Under the pieces are notes generated by a model. It was not told where the DNA came from. It saw nothing but the letters and a program-made list of their open reading frames with translations, and made no database searches. A stretch of DNA of 64,000 bases from JASLQO01 sp002327525 (GTDB lineage: Bacteria; Pseudomonadota; Gammaproteobacteria; Pseudomonadales; Azotimanducaceae), in contig JASLQO010000032.1 in NCBI GenBank assembly GCA_030744435.1, positions 310,001 through 374,000 of the forward strand, read 5' to 3'. Made by a program: the position numbers and the translations under genes. Positions 18,217 through 27,578 of the stretch are shown in pieces (the first letter of the stretch is position 1; each line of letters starts with the position of its first letter).

Positions 18217-19089
18217 CTACCAGCCAGTCACTTCCGCCAGGGCGCCACCAATCTCGGCCAGGCTCTTCACAGTGCGTACGCCAGCCGCTTCCAATGCGGC
18301 GAATTTGTCATCCGCCGTACCCTTACCACCCGCGATGATCGCGCCCGCATGTCCCATACGCTTGCCAGGCGGAGCCGTTACTCCGGCGATGTAGGACACC
18401 ACCGGCTTGGTGACGTTGGCCTCGATGTATTCTGCCGCCTCCTCCTCCGCCGTGCCGCCGATCTCGCCAACCATGACGATGGCCTCGGTGGCCGGGTCGT
18501 CCTGAAACAGCTCAAGTATATCTATGAAATGGCTGCCCGGTATGGGATCTCCGCCGATGCCGATACAGGTACTCTGGCCATAGCCCGGGTCGGTGGTCTG
18601 TTTCACTGCTTCGTATGTCAGCGTACCGGAACGGGACACGACGCCGACTTTACCTGGCCGATGTATCTCGCCGGGCATGATGCCGATTTTGCACTCACCC
18701 GGCGTGATCACGCCCGGACAGTTAGGGCCGACGAGACGCGCTGACGTCGTGTCGAGCTTGGCCTTCACGGCCAGCATGTCCAGCGTCGGGATACCCTCGG
18801 TGATGCACACCACCAACTCGATTCCGGCATCGAGCGCCTCGAGTATGGAATCCTTGCAAAATGGTGCGGGGACGTAGATGACCGATGCGTTGGCACCAGT
18901 TGTATCCACCGCTTCGCCAACCGTGTTGAAAACAGGTCTACCCAGGTGCTCCGTGCCGCCCTTGCCGGGTGTGACGCCACCAACGAGATCCGTTCCGTAG
19001 GCGATGGCCTGTTCGCTGTGCAGCGTACCCTGGGATCCGGTGAACCCCTGCACCAGTACTCTGGTTTCCTTGTCGATGAGAATACTCAC
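18217..19089 (-). CDS. sucD: Succinyl-CoA synthetase alpha subunit
   Basis: A 290-residue subunit that binds CoA and carries the phosphohistidine, His247 in RMGHAGAIIAGGKGTADDK. The N-terminal CoA-binding Rossmann fold has VLVQGFTGSQGTLHSEQAI. It begins with GTG inside the last codons of sucC (GTGA overlap). It couples succinyl-CoA cleavage to nucleotide triphosphate synthesis in the TCA cycle. Confidence 0.97.
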   Translation of the reverse strand: MSILIDKETRVLVQGFTGSQGTLHSEQAIAYGTDLVGGVTPGKGGTEHLGRPVFNTVGEAVDTTGANASVIYVPAPFCKDSILEALDAGIELVVCITEGIPTLDMLAVKAKLDTTSARLVGPNCPGVITPGECKIGIMPGEIHRPGKVGVVSRSGTLTYEAVKQTTDPGYGQSTCIGIGGDPIPGSHFIDILELFQDDPATEAIVMVGEIGGTAEEEAAEYIEANVTKPVVSYIAGVTAPPGKRMGHAGAIIAGGKGTADDKFAALEAAGVRTVKSLAEIGGALAEVTGW

Positions 19090-20255
19090 GCTGCACCTCC
19101 GGCAGCCGCGACGGACTTTTCAGCAGCATCGGTGAGACTCTCCGCCGTGACGATGTTCAGACCACTGTCGGCCAGAATGTCACGGCCCCTGGTCGCGTTG
19201 TTGCCCTCAAAGCGCACCACTACCGGCACTTCCACACCGACCTCTCGTACCGCGCCAATGATGCCCTCCGCGATGATCGTGCAACTGACGATGCCACCGA
19301 AGATATTGATCAGCACTGCTGCCACGTTGCTGTCCGATAGGATGATCTTGAACGCCTCGGCCACGGCTTCCTTCGTGGCACCCCCGCCCACGTCCAGGAA
19401 GTTGGCCGGAGCGCCACCGTGCGTTTTCACCAGATCCATGGTGCCCATGGCGAGTCCCGCACCGTTGACCATACAGCCGATGTTGCCATCGAGCGCCACA
19501 TAGTTGAGGCTGAATTCGGCGGCCTCGGCCTCGCGCTCGTCCTCCTGCGAGGGATCGCGCATCTCCTGGATGCGCTTTTGACGATACAACGCGTTGGAGT
19601 CGATATTGACCTTCGCATCGAGGCAATGAATGTTACCCTCCGCGGTCACGACCAGCGGGTTGATCTCGAGCAATGAGCAATCTAATTCCTCAAATAGTCT
19701 CGCTAACCCCATGAAAAGATTTGTGAATTGGCCTATCTGGGTACTGGTGAGACCGAGCCTGAACGCAAGTGAGCGTCCCTGGTAGGGTTGCGGCCCCACA
19801 AACGGATCGATGACCGCCTGCAGAATCTTCTCAGGCGTCTCCTGCGCCACCCTCTCGATCTCGACCCCACCCTCCGTGGAGGCCATGAACACAACGCGCC
19901 GGGTACCGCGATCAACCACGGCACCCAGATACAACTCCCGGTCGATGTCCGTACAACTCTCGACGTAGATCTTACTCACCGGCTGGCCATTGGCGTCGGT
20001 CTGGAAGGTAACCAGACGCTTGCCTACCCAGTTTTCGGCAAAGGCGCGCACTTCCTCCAGGGTATCGGCCAATTTCACCCCGCCAGCCTTGCCCCGGCCA
20101 CCGGCATGTACCTGTACCTTGACCACCCAGCGTTCGCCACCGATCTTCTCGGCCGCGGCCACGGCCTCGTCGGGCGTATCTACAGCGTACCCTTCAGATA
20201 CGGGTAACCCATACTCGGCGAAGAGCGACTTCGCCTGGTACTCGTGTAAGTTCAT
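19086..20255 (-). CDS. sucC: Succinyl-CoA synthetase beta subunit
   Basis: A 389-residue ATP-grasp subunit, starting MNLHEYQAKSLFAEYGLPVS. The nucleotide-binding KVQVHAGGRGKAGGVKL and the C-terminal GGIVSCTIIAEGII segments are typical. A patch around 19676-19742 uses AT-rich codons (GQFTNLFMGLARLFEELDCS) unlike its surroundings, while the protein remains conserved. Part of the sucAB-lpd-sucCD string. Confidence 0.97.
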   Translation of the reverse strand: MNLHEYQAKSLFAEYGLPVSEGYAVDTPDEAVAAAEKIGGERWVVKVQVHAGGRGKAGGVKLADTLEEVRAFAENWVGKRLVTFQTDANGQPVSKIYVESCTDIDRELYLGAVVDRGTRRVVFMASTEGGVEIERVAQETPEKILQAVIDPFVGPQPYQGRSLAFRLGLTSTQIGQFTNLFMGLARLFEELDCSLLEINPLVVTAEGNIHCLDAKVNIDSNALYRQKRIQEMRDPSQEDEREAEAAEFSLNYVALDGNIGCMVNGAGLAMGTMDLVKTHGGAPANFLDVGGGATKEAVAEAFKIILSDSNVAAVLINIFGGIVSCTIIAEGIIGAVREVGVEVPVVVRFEGNNATRGRDILADSGLNIVTAESLTDAAEKSVAAAGGAA

Positions 20256-20290
20256 CTAGTTTCCTGTGTTTCGTATTTTGATCCGATCGA

Positions 20291-21730
20291 TCAACCGCGT
20301 TTCTTGCGATTGACCATGTGAATGGCGTGGCCCGCGACTCCAAGTGCCGCCTCGTGTACGGCCTCGGAAAGCGTCGGGTGTGCAAACATGGTGAGGCCGA
20401 GATCTTCGGCGCTGGCGTCGAATTCCATAGCGATGACGGCCTGGGCGATCAGCTCGGAAGCCTGCGGGCCGAGCACGTGCACACCCAGAATTCGGTCGCT
20501 TTCCGCATCGGCCACGATCTTAACCATCCCCTCAGCATCGTTTGCAGCCAGCGCGCGACCACTGGCCGCGAACGGAAAAGAGCCTACATTACAGGCAACA
20601 CCTTCCGCCTTCAGCTCCTGCTCGGTTCTGCCGACCCAGGCGATTTCCGGATGCGTGTAGATGACGTTGGGGATCGTGTCGTAGTTGACCAGTGGTTTGA
20701 ATCCCGCAATGCGCTCTGCAACCATGATGCCCTCTTCCATGCCCTTGTGAGCCAGCATGGGTCCGCGCACTGCGTCCCCCACCGCATACACTCCAGCGAG
20801 CCCGGTCGCACAATGTTCGTCCACCTCGATGGCGCCACGCTCACCCGTCACGATCCCGCAGTCGGAACTGAGCAGACCCTCGCTATAGGGTTTGCGGCCA
20901 ACCGCCACGATCAGCTTGTCAACCTCCACCCCCTGCGCGCCATCGCTGTCCTCATAGGTGAGCGCTACAGCATCGCCCTGCACCTCCGCCAGCGTCACAC
21001 GGGCACCCAGGCGAATGTCGAGGCCCTGTTTCCTGAGAATTCTCAAGGCATCGCGCGCGATGCGATCGTCGGCCATCGGCAGAAAGTCCTCCAACATCTC
21101 TAGCACCACTACCTCAGAGCCGAGACGATTCCAGACACTGCCAAGTTCGAGGCCGATGACACCTGCACCGATAACCCCGAGACGCGCCGGAACGCTCGAA
21201 AACTCGAGTGCGCCCGTGGAATCGACGATGCGATCGCCATCGAGCGGCGCGGGCGGAATCTCCATCGGCACAGAGCCGGAAGCGAGAATCACGTGGCCCG
21301 AATCCAACACCCGGCTCTCGCCATCGTGCGGTATGTACTCGACCTGCCGATTGGCGAGCAGTCTGCCCGTACCTGGCAACCCATCCACACCGTTGCCCTT
21401 GAACAGCGCAGCAACCCCACCTGTGAGTCCTTTGACCACCTCGTCTTTTCTTGCGATCAGCCTGGGTACATCTACCGATACACCCTCGACCACCACGCCT
21501 ATCTCACCGAGGTGCTCCTTCGCATCCAGGTATTTGTGCGACGCGTCCAGCAACGCCTTGGACGGTATGCAGCCCCAGTTTAGGCAGGTGCCGCCGAACA
21601 CGGGTTCGCCGTCCTTGCCGATGGACTTGTCGATGCAGGCGGTCCTCAGGCCCAGCTGCGCGGCACGGATGGCAGCCTGGTATCCGGCGGGTCCCGCGCC
21701 GATCACTATTACGTCATAGGGTTGGCTCAT
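20291..21730 (-). CDS. lpdA: Dihydrolipoyl dehydrogenase
   Basis: The E3 flavoprotein, 479 residues, that reoxidises lipoyl groups of the 2-oxoglutarate dehydrogenase complex. FAD site VIVIGAGPAGYQAAI, redox disulfide GGTCLNWGCIPSK, NAD site GVIGAGVIGLELGSVW and the C-terminal His-Glu pair in FAHPTLSEAVHE are all present. The start at 21730 follows a GAGAGG ribosome site; upstream codons of the same frame overlap sucB and are not used. Its place inside the suc operon indicates it serves this complex. Confidence 0.96.
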   Translation of the reverse strand: MSQPYDVIVIGAGPAGYQAAIRAAQLGLRTACIDKSIGKDGEPVFGGTCLNWGCIPSKALLDASHKYLDAKEHLGEIGVVVEGVSVDVPRLIARKDEVVKGLTGGVAALFKGNGVDGLPGTGRLLANRQVEYIPHDGESRVLDSGHVILASGSVPMEIPPAPLDGDRIVDSTGALEFSSVPARLGVIGAGVIGLELGSVWNRLGSEVVVLEMLEDFLPMADDRIARDALRILRKQGLDIRLGARVTLAEVQGDAVALTYEDSDGAQGVEVDKLIVAVGRKPYSEGLLSSDCGIVTGERGAIEVDEHCATGLAGVYAVGDAVRGPMLAHKGMEEGIMVAERIAGFKPLVNYDTIPNVIYTHPEIAWVGRTEQELKAEGVACNVGSFPFAASGRALAANDAEGMVKIVADAESDRILGVHVLGPQASELIAQAVIAMEFDASAEDLGLTMFAHPTLSEAVHEAALGVAGHAIHMVNRKKRG

Positions 21731-21752
21731 GTTCTCGCCTCTCAAGTAGGGT

Positions 21753-23018
21753 TCACAATTCCAGCAGTATGCGCGCCGGGTCTTCCAGCATTTCCTTGAC
21801 AGCGACCAGGAAGCGCACCGCTTCACGCCCGTCGATCAGGCGGTGATCGTAAGACAGCGCCAGATACATCATGGGCAGCACCACCACTTCGCCATTCACC
21901 ACCATGGCGCGTTCGTCGATCTTGTGCATGCCGAGAATAGCGGTCTGTGGCGGATTGAGGATGGGCGTGGACAGAAGCGACCCGAACACGCCGCCGTTGG
22001 AGATGGTGAACGTGCCGCCAGACATGTCCTCGATGGTGAGCTTGCCGTCCTGTGCCTTCGTACCGTAACGCTCTATCTGATCTTCGATCTGCGCCAGCCC
22101 GAGTGCGTCGGCATCCCGCACCACCGGCACCACCAGTCCCCGGTCGGTACTCACCGCCACACCGATGTCGTAGTAGCCGTGATAGACGATGTCGTTGCCA
22201 TCGATGGATGCGTTGACCGCCGGGAATCTTTTCAGAGCCTCCACCGATGCGCGTACGAAGAAGGACATGAACCCCAACCGTGTGCCATTGTGGCGCGCTT
22301 GGAATTCTTCCTGGTATTTGCGCCGCAGCGTCATCACCGGCTGCATATTCACCTCGTTGAAGGTGGTGAGCATCGCCGCCGTCTGCTGCGCTTCGACCAG
22401 TCGCCGAGCGATACTCGCCCGCAATCGCGTCATGGGTACGCGACGCTCCACGCGCTCGCCCAGATTGGGCGGCACAAGATCGGCGCCACTGGTGGGCGCC
22501 ACGGGGGCTGGTGAGGGTGGTGGTTCCTGGATCCGATCCCGCACCGCCTGGTGATCGCGCGCCGGGCGTTCCTCGATCAGGTAGTGCGTCACATCGTCCT
22601 TGGTAATGCGTCCACCCCTGCCCGTGCCCTGCACCTGTGCTATGTCGATCCCTTCTTCGGTAGCCAGCTTGCGGGCAGCGGGGCTGGCACCGGTTACTCC
22701 GTCATCCGGTTCCGTAAGGTCGGTCACTTCCTCTTCAGTCGCCGGTGCACGCCGAACGGGTACTGCATCGGCACCCACCTCGCCAGGCTGGAAAGTAGCG
22801 AGCAATTCTTCGCTCTCCACAGTGGCGCCCTCGGGTTTCAGCACTTCGACAATGGCGCCATCCACGGGCGCCACTACCTCCAGCACCACCTTGTCGGTTT
22901 CGATGTCGACCAGCAACTCATCCCTTCGCGCCGGTTGTCCTGGGGCAACGTGCCACACGGCGACGCTACCCTCGCTGATGGATTCCGGAAAGGCGGGAGC
23001 TTTGATTTCCATGGACAT
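21753..23018 (-). CDS. sucB: 2-oxoglutarate dehydrogenase E2 (succinyltransferase)
   Basis: A 421-residue E2 core subunit. Order: lipoyl domain with lipoyl Lys43 in DIETDKVVLEVVAP, flexible linker, E3-binding domain (ASPAARKLATEEGIDIAQVQ), Pro-rich linker, catalytic domain with SYDHRLIDGREAVRFL containing the His-Asp pair. It transfers succinyl groups to CoA. Located between sucA and lpdA, 16 bases after sucA. Confidence 0.97.
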   Translation of the reverse strand: MSMEIKAPAFPESISEGSVAVWHVAPGQPARRDELLVDIETDKVVLEVVAPVDGAIVEVLKPEGATVESEELLATFQPGEVGADAVPVRRAPATEEEVTDLTEPDDGVTGASPAARKLATEEGIDIAQVQGTGRGGRITKDDVTHYLIEERPARDHQAVRDRIQEPPPSPAPVAPTSGADLVPPNLGERVERRVPMTRLRASIARRLVEAQQTAAMLTTFNEVNMQPVMTLRRKYQEEFQARHNGTRLGFMSFFVRASVEALKRFPAVNASIDGNDIVYHGYYDIGVAVSTDRGLVVPVVRDADALGLAQIEDQIERYGTKAQDGKLTIEDMSGGTFTISNGGVFGSLLSTPILNPPQTAILGMHKIDERAMVVNGEVVVLPMMYLALSYDHRLIDGREAVRFLVAVKEMLEDPARILLEL

Positions 23019-23034
23019 GTCTATCTTTCCAGAT

Positions 23035-25869
23035 CTATCCGAATAACGCGTCTTCTACCAGGTCACGCTGCTGTTCCAGGTGTTGCGCCGGGTAACCACC
23101 GGCAGGTGCTGCGAACCCCGCACGCCCCGCGTACGCCAGGTAGAGTGAGCCGTCATGCTCAAGCATGACGTGACGCACGTGATGTTGGCTGGAATACCAG
23201 GCGCCCTGGTTCATCGGTTCCTCCTGGCACCACACCACTTCCTTAAGTGCCTTGTACGGTGCGATGCAAGCTGCCAGTTCCTGTTCCGGAAACGGGTAGA
23301 GTTGTTCGAGGCGCAGGATCGCGATGTTGTTCGCTCCCGATTCACGCCGGCGTTCCAACAGGTCGAAGTATACCTTGCCGCTACACAGGATCAGGCGTTC
23401 CGCGTTCGGGATGTCGATTTCGTCGATCTCCCCGATCACGGTGTGGAACTCACCGTCACACAATTCCGCCAGCGTGGAGACAGCCAGTTTGTGCCGCAGC
23501 AGGCTCTTTGGTGTAAGCGCTATCAGCGGCTTGCGCAGAGGCCGGATACTCTGTCGGCGCAGCATGTGGAAAACCTGCGCGGGCGTGCTCGGGATGCACA
23601 CCTGCATGTTGTGTTCCGCGCTCAGTTGCAGATAACGCTCCAGCCGTGCCGAGGAATGCTCCGGACCCTGGCCCTCATACCCGTGCGGCAGGAGCAAAGT
23701 GAGCCCGCAGCAACGTCCCCACTTCGTCTCGCCGCTGGATATGAACTGATCGATGACCACCTGTGCGCCATTGGCGAAGTCTCCGAACTGTGCCTCCCAC
23801 ACAATCAGCTCATGTGGCGTGGTAGTGGCGTAGCCATACTCAAAGGCCAGCACCGCTTCTTCGGAAAGCAGCGAATCGTAGATGTCGAAATTGACCGTAT
23901 CTGAAAGGTGGTTGAGCGGGATGAAGCGTTTGCCGTTCTGCTGGTTGTAGAGACAGGCGTGGCGGTGCGAGAAAGTACCCACACCAACGTCCTGCCCCGT
24001 CAGCCGCACGCCGAAGCCCTGGTCGAGCAAGGTGGCGTAAGCCATGGTTTCGGCGAATCCCCAGTTGATGAACATCTCGCCAGCCGCCATCGCACGGCGG
24101 TCCTCCATCACCTTGGCCACCTGGCGTTGCAGCTCGAAGCCGTCTGGAAGACCATCGAGCTCCCCGGCCAGCTCGGTGAAGCGCGCCAGGTCAAAGCGCG
24201 TCTCTGCTGGGGTCGTCCAGTCGTGGCCAAGAAATGGTCGCCAGTCGACGAACAGGCTCTCGTCCGGCTCGTGGACGATGGACAGGGCCACGTGACCACC
24301 GGCGTCGAGCGTATCGCGGTACTGTTCGGCCATATCGTCCGCTTCCTGCTGGCTGACGACATCGGCCGCGATCAGGCGATCGACGTAGATACTGCGAGTT
24401 GTGGCAAGCTTTCTGATCCTGTCGTACATCAGCGGCTGGGTCTTGGAGGGTTCCTCCGCCTCGTTGTGTCCGCGACGACGGTAGCAAACGAGATCGATGA
24501 CCACGTCCTTTCGAAACTCCATGCGGTAATCGGCCGCGAGGCGGGTAATGAACGTCACCGCTTCCGGATCGTCAGCGTTCACGTGAAAAATGGGCGCCTG
24601 CACCATTTTTGCAATCTCGGTGCAGTATTCGGTGGAGCGCGCATCATCCTGGCGGTGCGTGGTGAAACCGATCTGGTTGTTGATGATGATGTGGATGGTG
24701 CCGCCGGTCTTGAACCCGCGTGTCTGCGACATCTGAAAGGTTTCCATCACGACGCCCTGGCCTGCGAACGATGCATCACCGTGCAACAGGATGGGCACCA
24801 CCAGATCGCCCACGTAGTCCCGGCGCCGATCCTGGCGGGCGCGCACGGACCCCTCGATTACCGGACCCACGATCTCCAGGTGCGACGGGTTGAATCCCAG
24901 CGCGAGGTGCATTTCGCCGCCCGGCGTCATCACATTGCTCGAAAACCCCTGGTGGTATTTGACATCGCCGGATCCGCTGTTCGTGGCGTCGTATTCACCT
25001 TCGAACTCGCTGAACAGATCCCACGGGTCCTTACCGAGTATGTTGACCAATACGTTCAGCCGCCCGCGGTGCGCCATTCCGATGACGCTCTCAAGCACGC
25101 CATGCGAGCCCAGGCGCTGCACGAGTTCGTGCAGGCAGGGTATGAGACTCTCACCACCCTCGAGTCCGAACCGTTTCACGCCCGGATAACGCCCGTGAAG
25201 ATATTTCTCGAGCCCTTCCGCAGCCGTCAACCGTTCCAGAATCGCACGCCCTTCCGCTGCGCTGAACTCCGGCTGCGAGCGCACGCTCTCCAGACGCTGC
25301 TGTACCCAGATCTGCTCGCTGGCGTCGACGAGGTGCATGTACTCTGCACCGATGCTCGAGCAGTAGGTTTTCTCAAGCGTTTCCACGATATCTCGCAGCT
25401 TGGCGGTGCCGTCGCCATAGTGCAGTGAACCGGTGCGGTACACCTCATCGAGTTGCGCGGGCGCCAGATTGTGATAGGCGAGATCGAGCATGGGCATTTG
25501 CGGGCGGTCCATCATGCCCAGCGGATCGATGTCGGCACGCTTGTGGCCGCGATGCCGGTAGGCGGAGATGAGATCGATGACACGCATCTGCTTGCGCTCA
25601 TGCTCGCTCTCGAACGCCGCGCTCTCCTTCTCCGGACGTGCTTTGAGCCGATTGCGGCCGATACGCTCGAAGTGCTCCACGATGCCGCTGTGCGGGATGT
25701 CCTCCTGCACACCAGCGGTGTGGGGCAGTTCCGCGAAGTAGCCACGCCACTGAAGCGGCACGGCATCGGGATCGGCGAGATAGGCCTCGAACAGGGCCTC
25801 TACGTAGGCGGCATTGTTGCCGGACAGATGAGAGCTGCGCCCCATCCGCTCATTAAAGGTCTCGGCCAA
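23035..25869 (-). CDS. sucA: 2-oxoglutarate dehydrogenase E1
   Basis: A thiamine diphosphate enzyme of 944 residues that decarboxylates 2-oxoglutarate. Landmarks: GMAHRGRLNVLVNILGK, the ThDP/Mg site GDASFAGQGVVMET with the Asn of IIINNQIGFTT, and the C-terminal domain starting GWDVGVG-like TGQDVGVGTFSHRHA. The start is TTG at 25869 with GAGAAG six bases before; an ATG at 25845 is an alternative but would shorten the conserved N-terminus. It follows the sdh genes by 29 bases. Confidence 0.96.
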   Translation of the reverse strand: MAETFNERMGRSSHLSGNNAAYVEALFEAYLADPDAVPLQWRGYFAELPHTAGVQEDIPHSGIVEHFERIGRNRLKARPEKESAAFESEHERKQMRVIDLISAYRHRGHKRADIDPLGMMDRPQMPMLDLAYHNLAPAQLDEVYRTGSLHYGDGTAKLRDIVETLEKTYCSSIGAEYMHLVDASEQIWVQQRLESVRSQPEFSAAEGRAILERLTAAEGLEKYLHGRYPGVKRFGLEGGESLIPCLHELVQRLGSHGVLESVIGMAHRGRLNVLVNILGKDPWDLFSEFEGEYDATNSGSGDVKYHQGFSSNVMTPGGEMHLALGFNPSHLEIVGPVIEGSVRARQDRRRDYVGDLVVPILLHGDASFAGQGVVMETFQMSQTRGFKTGGTIHIIINNQIGFTTHRQDDARSTEYCTEIAKMVQAPIFHVNADDPEAVTFITRLAADYRMEFRKDVVIDLVCYRRRGHNEAEEPSKTQPLMYDRIRKLATTRSIYVDRLIAADVVSQQEADDMAEQYRDTLDAGGHVALSIVHEPDESLFVDWRPFLGHDWTTPAETRFDLARFTELAGELDGLPDGFELQRQVAKVMEDRRAMAAGEMFINWGFAETMAYATLLDQGFGVRLTGQDVGVGTFSHRHACLYNQQNGKRFIPLNHLSDTVNFDIYDSLLSEEAVLAFEYGYATTTPHELIVWEAQFGDFANGAQVVIDQFISSGETKWGRCCGLTLLLPHGYEGQGPEHSSARLERYLQLSAEHNMQVCIPSTPAQVFHMLRRQSIRPLRKPLIALTPKSLLRHKLAVSTLAELCDGEFHTVIGEIDEIDIPNAERLILCSGKVYFDLLERRRESGANNIAILRLEQLYPFPEQELAACIAPYKALKEVVWCQEEPMNQGAWYSSQHHVRHVMLEHDGSLYLAYAGRAGFAAPAGGYPAQHLEQQRDLVEDALFG

Positions 25870-25898
25870 GATTGCTTCTCAGTTGGCGCCGGCAGGTA

Positions 25899-26585
25899 TT
25901 ACGTCCCCTGCTGTAATAGCAATGCACGTATTTTACCAATGGCGCGTGTTGGATTGAGCCCTTTCGGACACACACTCACGCAATTCACGATGCCGCGGCA
26001 GCGGAACACGCTGAACGGATCGTCGAGATTCGACAGGCGCTCTACAGTGGCCGTGTCACGGGTATCGGCGAGAAAGCGGTACGCCTGCAGCAGGCCGGCG
26101 GGTCCCATGAACTTGTCCGGATTCCACCAGAACGACGGGCACGAGGTCGAACAGCATGCGCACAGGATGCACTCGTACAGCCCATCGAGTTCGGCGCGAT
26201 CTTCCGGCGACTGCAATCGCTCCTGAGCAGGTGGCGGCCTGTCGTTGATGAGGTACGGCTGAATCTTCCCGTACTGGCTGTAGAACTGGCTCATGTCCAC
26301 GACCAGGTCGCGAATCACGGGCAGGCCTGGCAGCGGACGCAGGACCAGCTTACTACCCCGCGCCGTCTCACTGACGGTTGCCATGCATGCGAGCCTGTTC
26401 TTGCCGTTCATATTGATACCATCCGACCCGCACACGCCCTCACGGCAGGAACGGCGGTAGCTGATGGTCGGGTCCTTTGCCTTCAGCAGCTCCAGCACGT
26501 ACAGCGCGAGAATGATGGCGCTTACCCGCTGGATGACGAAGTCGGACAGACCGCTGCGCGTGACGCTCGTAACCTGGATCACCAT
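25899..26585 (-). pseudogene. sdhD'-'sdhB in-frame fusion; sdhA lost
   Basis: From its ATG at 26585 this 228-residue frame begins MVIQVTSVTRSGLSDFVIQR, the N-terminus of the membrane anchor SdhD. At about residue 32 it changes to SdhB: LELLKAKDPTISYRRSCREG and onward. The SdhB part keeps the [2Fe-2S] cysteines (SCREGVCGSDG and LACMA), the CILCACCSTSCP and NCVSVCPKG cluster motifs and the normal C-terminus. Missing are most of SdhD, all of SdhA and about 50 N-terminal residues of SdhB, some 2.2 kb by normal gene sizes. The junction is at 26491-26505. The start overlaps the sdhC stop as usual for sdhD. As written it cannot make complex II. Confidence 0.88.
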
Positions 26586-26959
26586 ATCCACCCCCCCGTG
26601 AACAGAACCAGGACGGCAGACACCACGATCACCACCCATGAAGCGGCGCTCGCCCCCCCGAAGCTCTCACCTATGTGAAAATCGAGCAGCAGATGTTTGA
26701 TGCCTGCCACCAGGTGGTAGATCACCAGCGCGAGTGTGCCCCACAGCAGCAGCTTGGGCAGCGTCGTGCCCAGAAGCGCCTGCGCCTGGGCAAACCCCTC
26801 CTCGGAGGCTGTCGCCATCTGCAGGACGTACAGCAGCAAGGCGATGGCGACGAACAGAACCGCACCGGTCACCCGATGCAGGATTGACGCCATGGCGGTC
26901 ACCGGCCAGTGAAATCTGGCGGGCGACAGATTGATGTTTACGGGACGCTCGCGGTGCAT
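26579..26959 (-). CDS. sdhC: Succinate dehydrogenase cytochrome b556 subunit
   Basis: A 126-residue membrane anchor with three hydrophobic segments. It has the SdhC start RPVNINLSPARFHWPVTAMA, the SILHRVTGAVLF motif and the heme-ligand His region YHLVAGIKHLLLDFHIGE. It is intact and heads the operon, overlapping the sdhD start. Since sdhD, sdhA and sdhB are damaged downstream, its product would lack its catalytic partners unless another copy exists. Confidence 0.94.
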   Translation of the reverse strand: MHRERPVNINLSPARFHWPVTAMASILHRVTGAVLFVAIALLLYVLQMATASEEGFAQAQALLGTTLPKLLLWGTLALVIYHLVAGIKHLLLDFHIGESFGGASAASWVVIVVSAVLVLFTGGWIW

Positions 26960-27005
26960 TTAGTCATTCGTTGGCAGTTGTTCGGTGTCTCTTGCTGGTG
27001 TCTTG

Positions 27006-27026
27006 TTTTCTGCTGTTTTTTCTTCT
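27006..27026 (-). promoter_or_regulatory. ARN-repeat leader of sdhC mRNA
   Basis: On the minus strand this 21-base stretch reads as seven consecutive A-R-N triplets (AGA, AGA, AAA, AAC, AGC, AGA, AAA), 47-67 bases before the sdhC start. Such repeats bind the distal face of Hfq, and in Pseudomonas Hfq/Crc uses them for catabolite repression. A role here is inference. Confidence 0.35.
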
Positions 27027-27350
27027 GGTTTTTCTCATACATCCGTACGTTTTTCTTCTCTTTCTCGCCTGCACCTGGTTTTCTATCTCCCGTTCTAGTG
27101 TCGCCCAGCACCCTGATTCAGGCACGGTTCCTTGGACAAAAGGCTGACAGACCGCGAAATTCGAGAGTCGATGCCGACGAATCCGGCATCATTCAAGGGC
27201 TGCAGATTTTAGTCGCCCTACCCACGAATGCCAACAGGTATCGGGGTCACAGCGAATTGCTTGGCGCTCACGGGCGACTTCGAATGCTCCGCCTGACACC
27301 GTCCCAGCGCTGCCCGCATGCACACGCAGGCTTACTTCGGGGCTTCCTGA

Positions 27351-27379
27351 TTGACAACCCGAACGCCCGTTTATACGCT
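27351..27379 (+). promoter_or_regulatory. Candidate gltA promoter
   Basis: A perfect TTGACA lies at 27351-27356, followed 15 to 17 bases later by TATACG/TACGCT, a weak -10 match. It would give a gltA leader of about 195 bases. Only the -35 box is strong. Confidence 0.35.
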
Positions 27380-27578
27380 CTTTTCTTCAAAAACGACGGT
27401 TCCTGCTCGACTGCGGGCGCCGGTGCTTGTGTGTTTGTCCTTAGGAAAAATAGAACTACAAGAGAAGCAGAAAGACAAAATGAGACCGGCACGCGACGCT
27501 GGCGGGTCACTCCGGCAGTTCAGCAGCGGCAGTAGCAGCACACAAGCAGTACAAAATAGGCAAGCAGTGGGAGGATAG

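Larger units (their letters stand above)
26960..27578. other. sdhC-gltA divergent intergenic region
   Basis: These 619 bases separate divergent sdhC and gltA and probably hold both promoters. Next to sdhC the minus strand is purine-rich for about 100 bases (27000-27105). Nearer gltA is a TTGACA box at 27351. Several open frames cross the region on both strands but none looks like a known protein or has good coding character. Such long gaps between sdh and gltA are usual and carry complex regulation. Confidence 0.5.

Noticed and set aside
27371..27578. Short open frames in the sdhC-gltA gap
   Set aside because: No family resemblance, no ribosome sites and overlap with the likely gltA promoter and leader.
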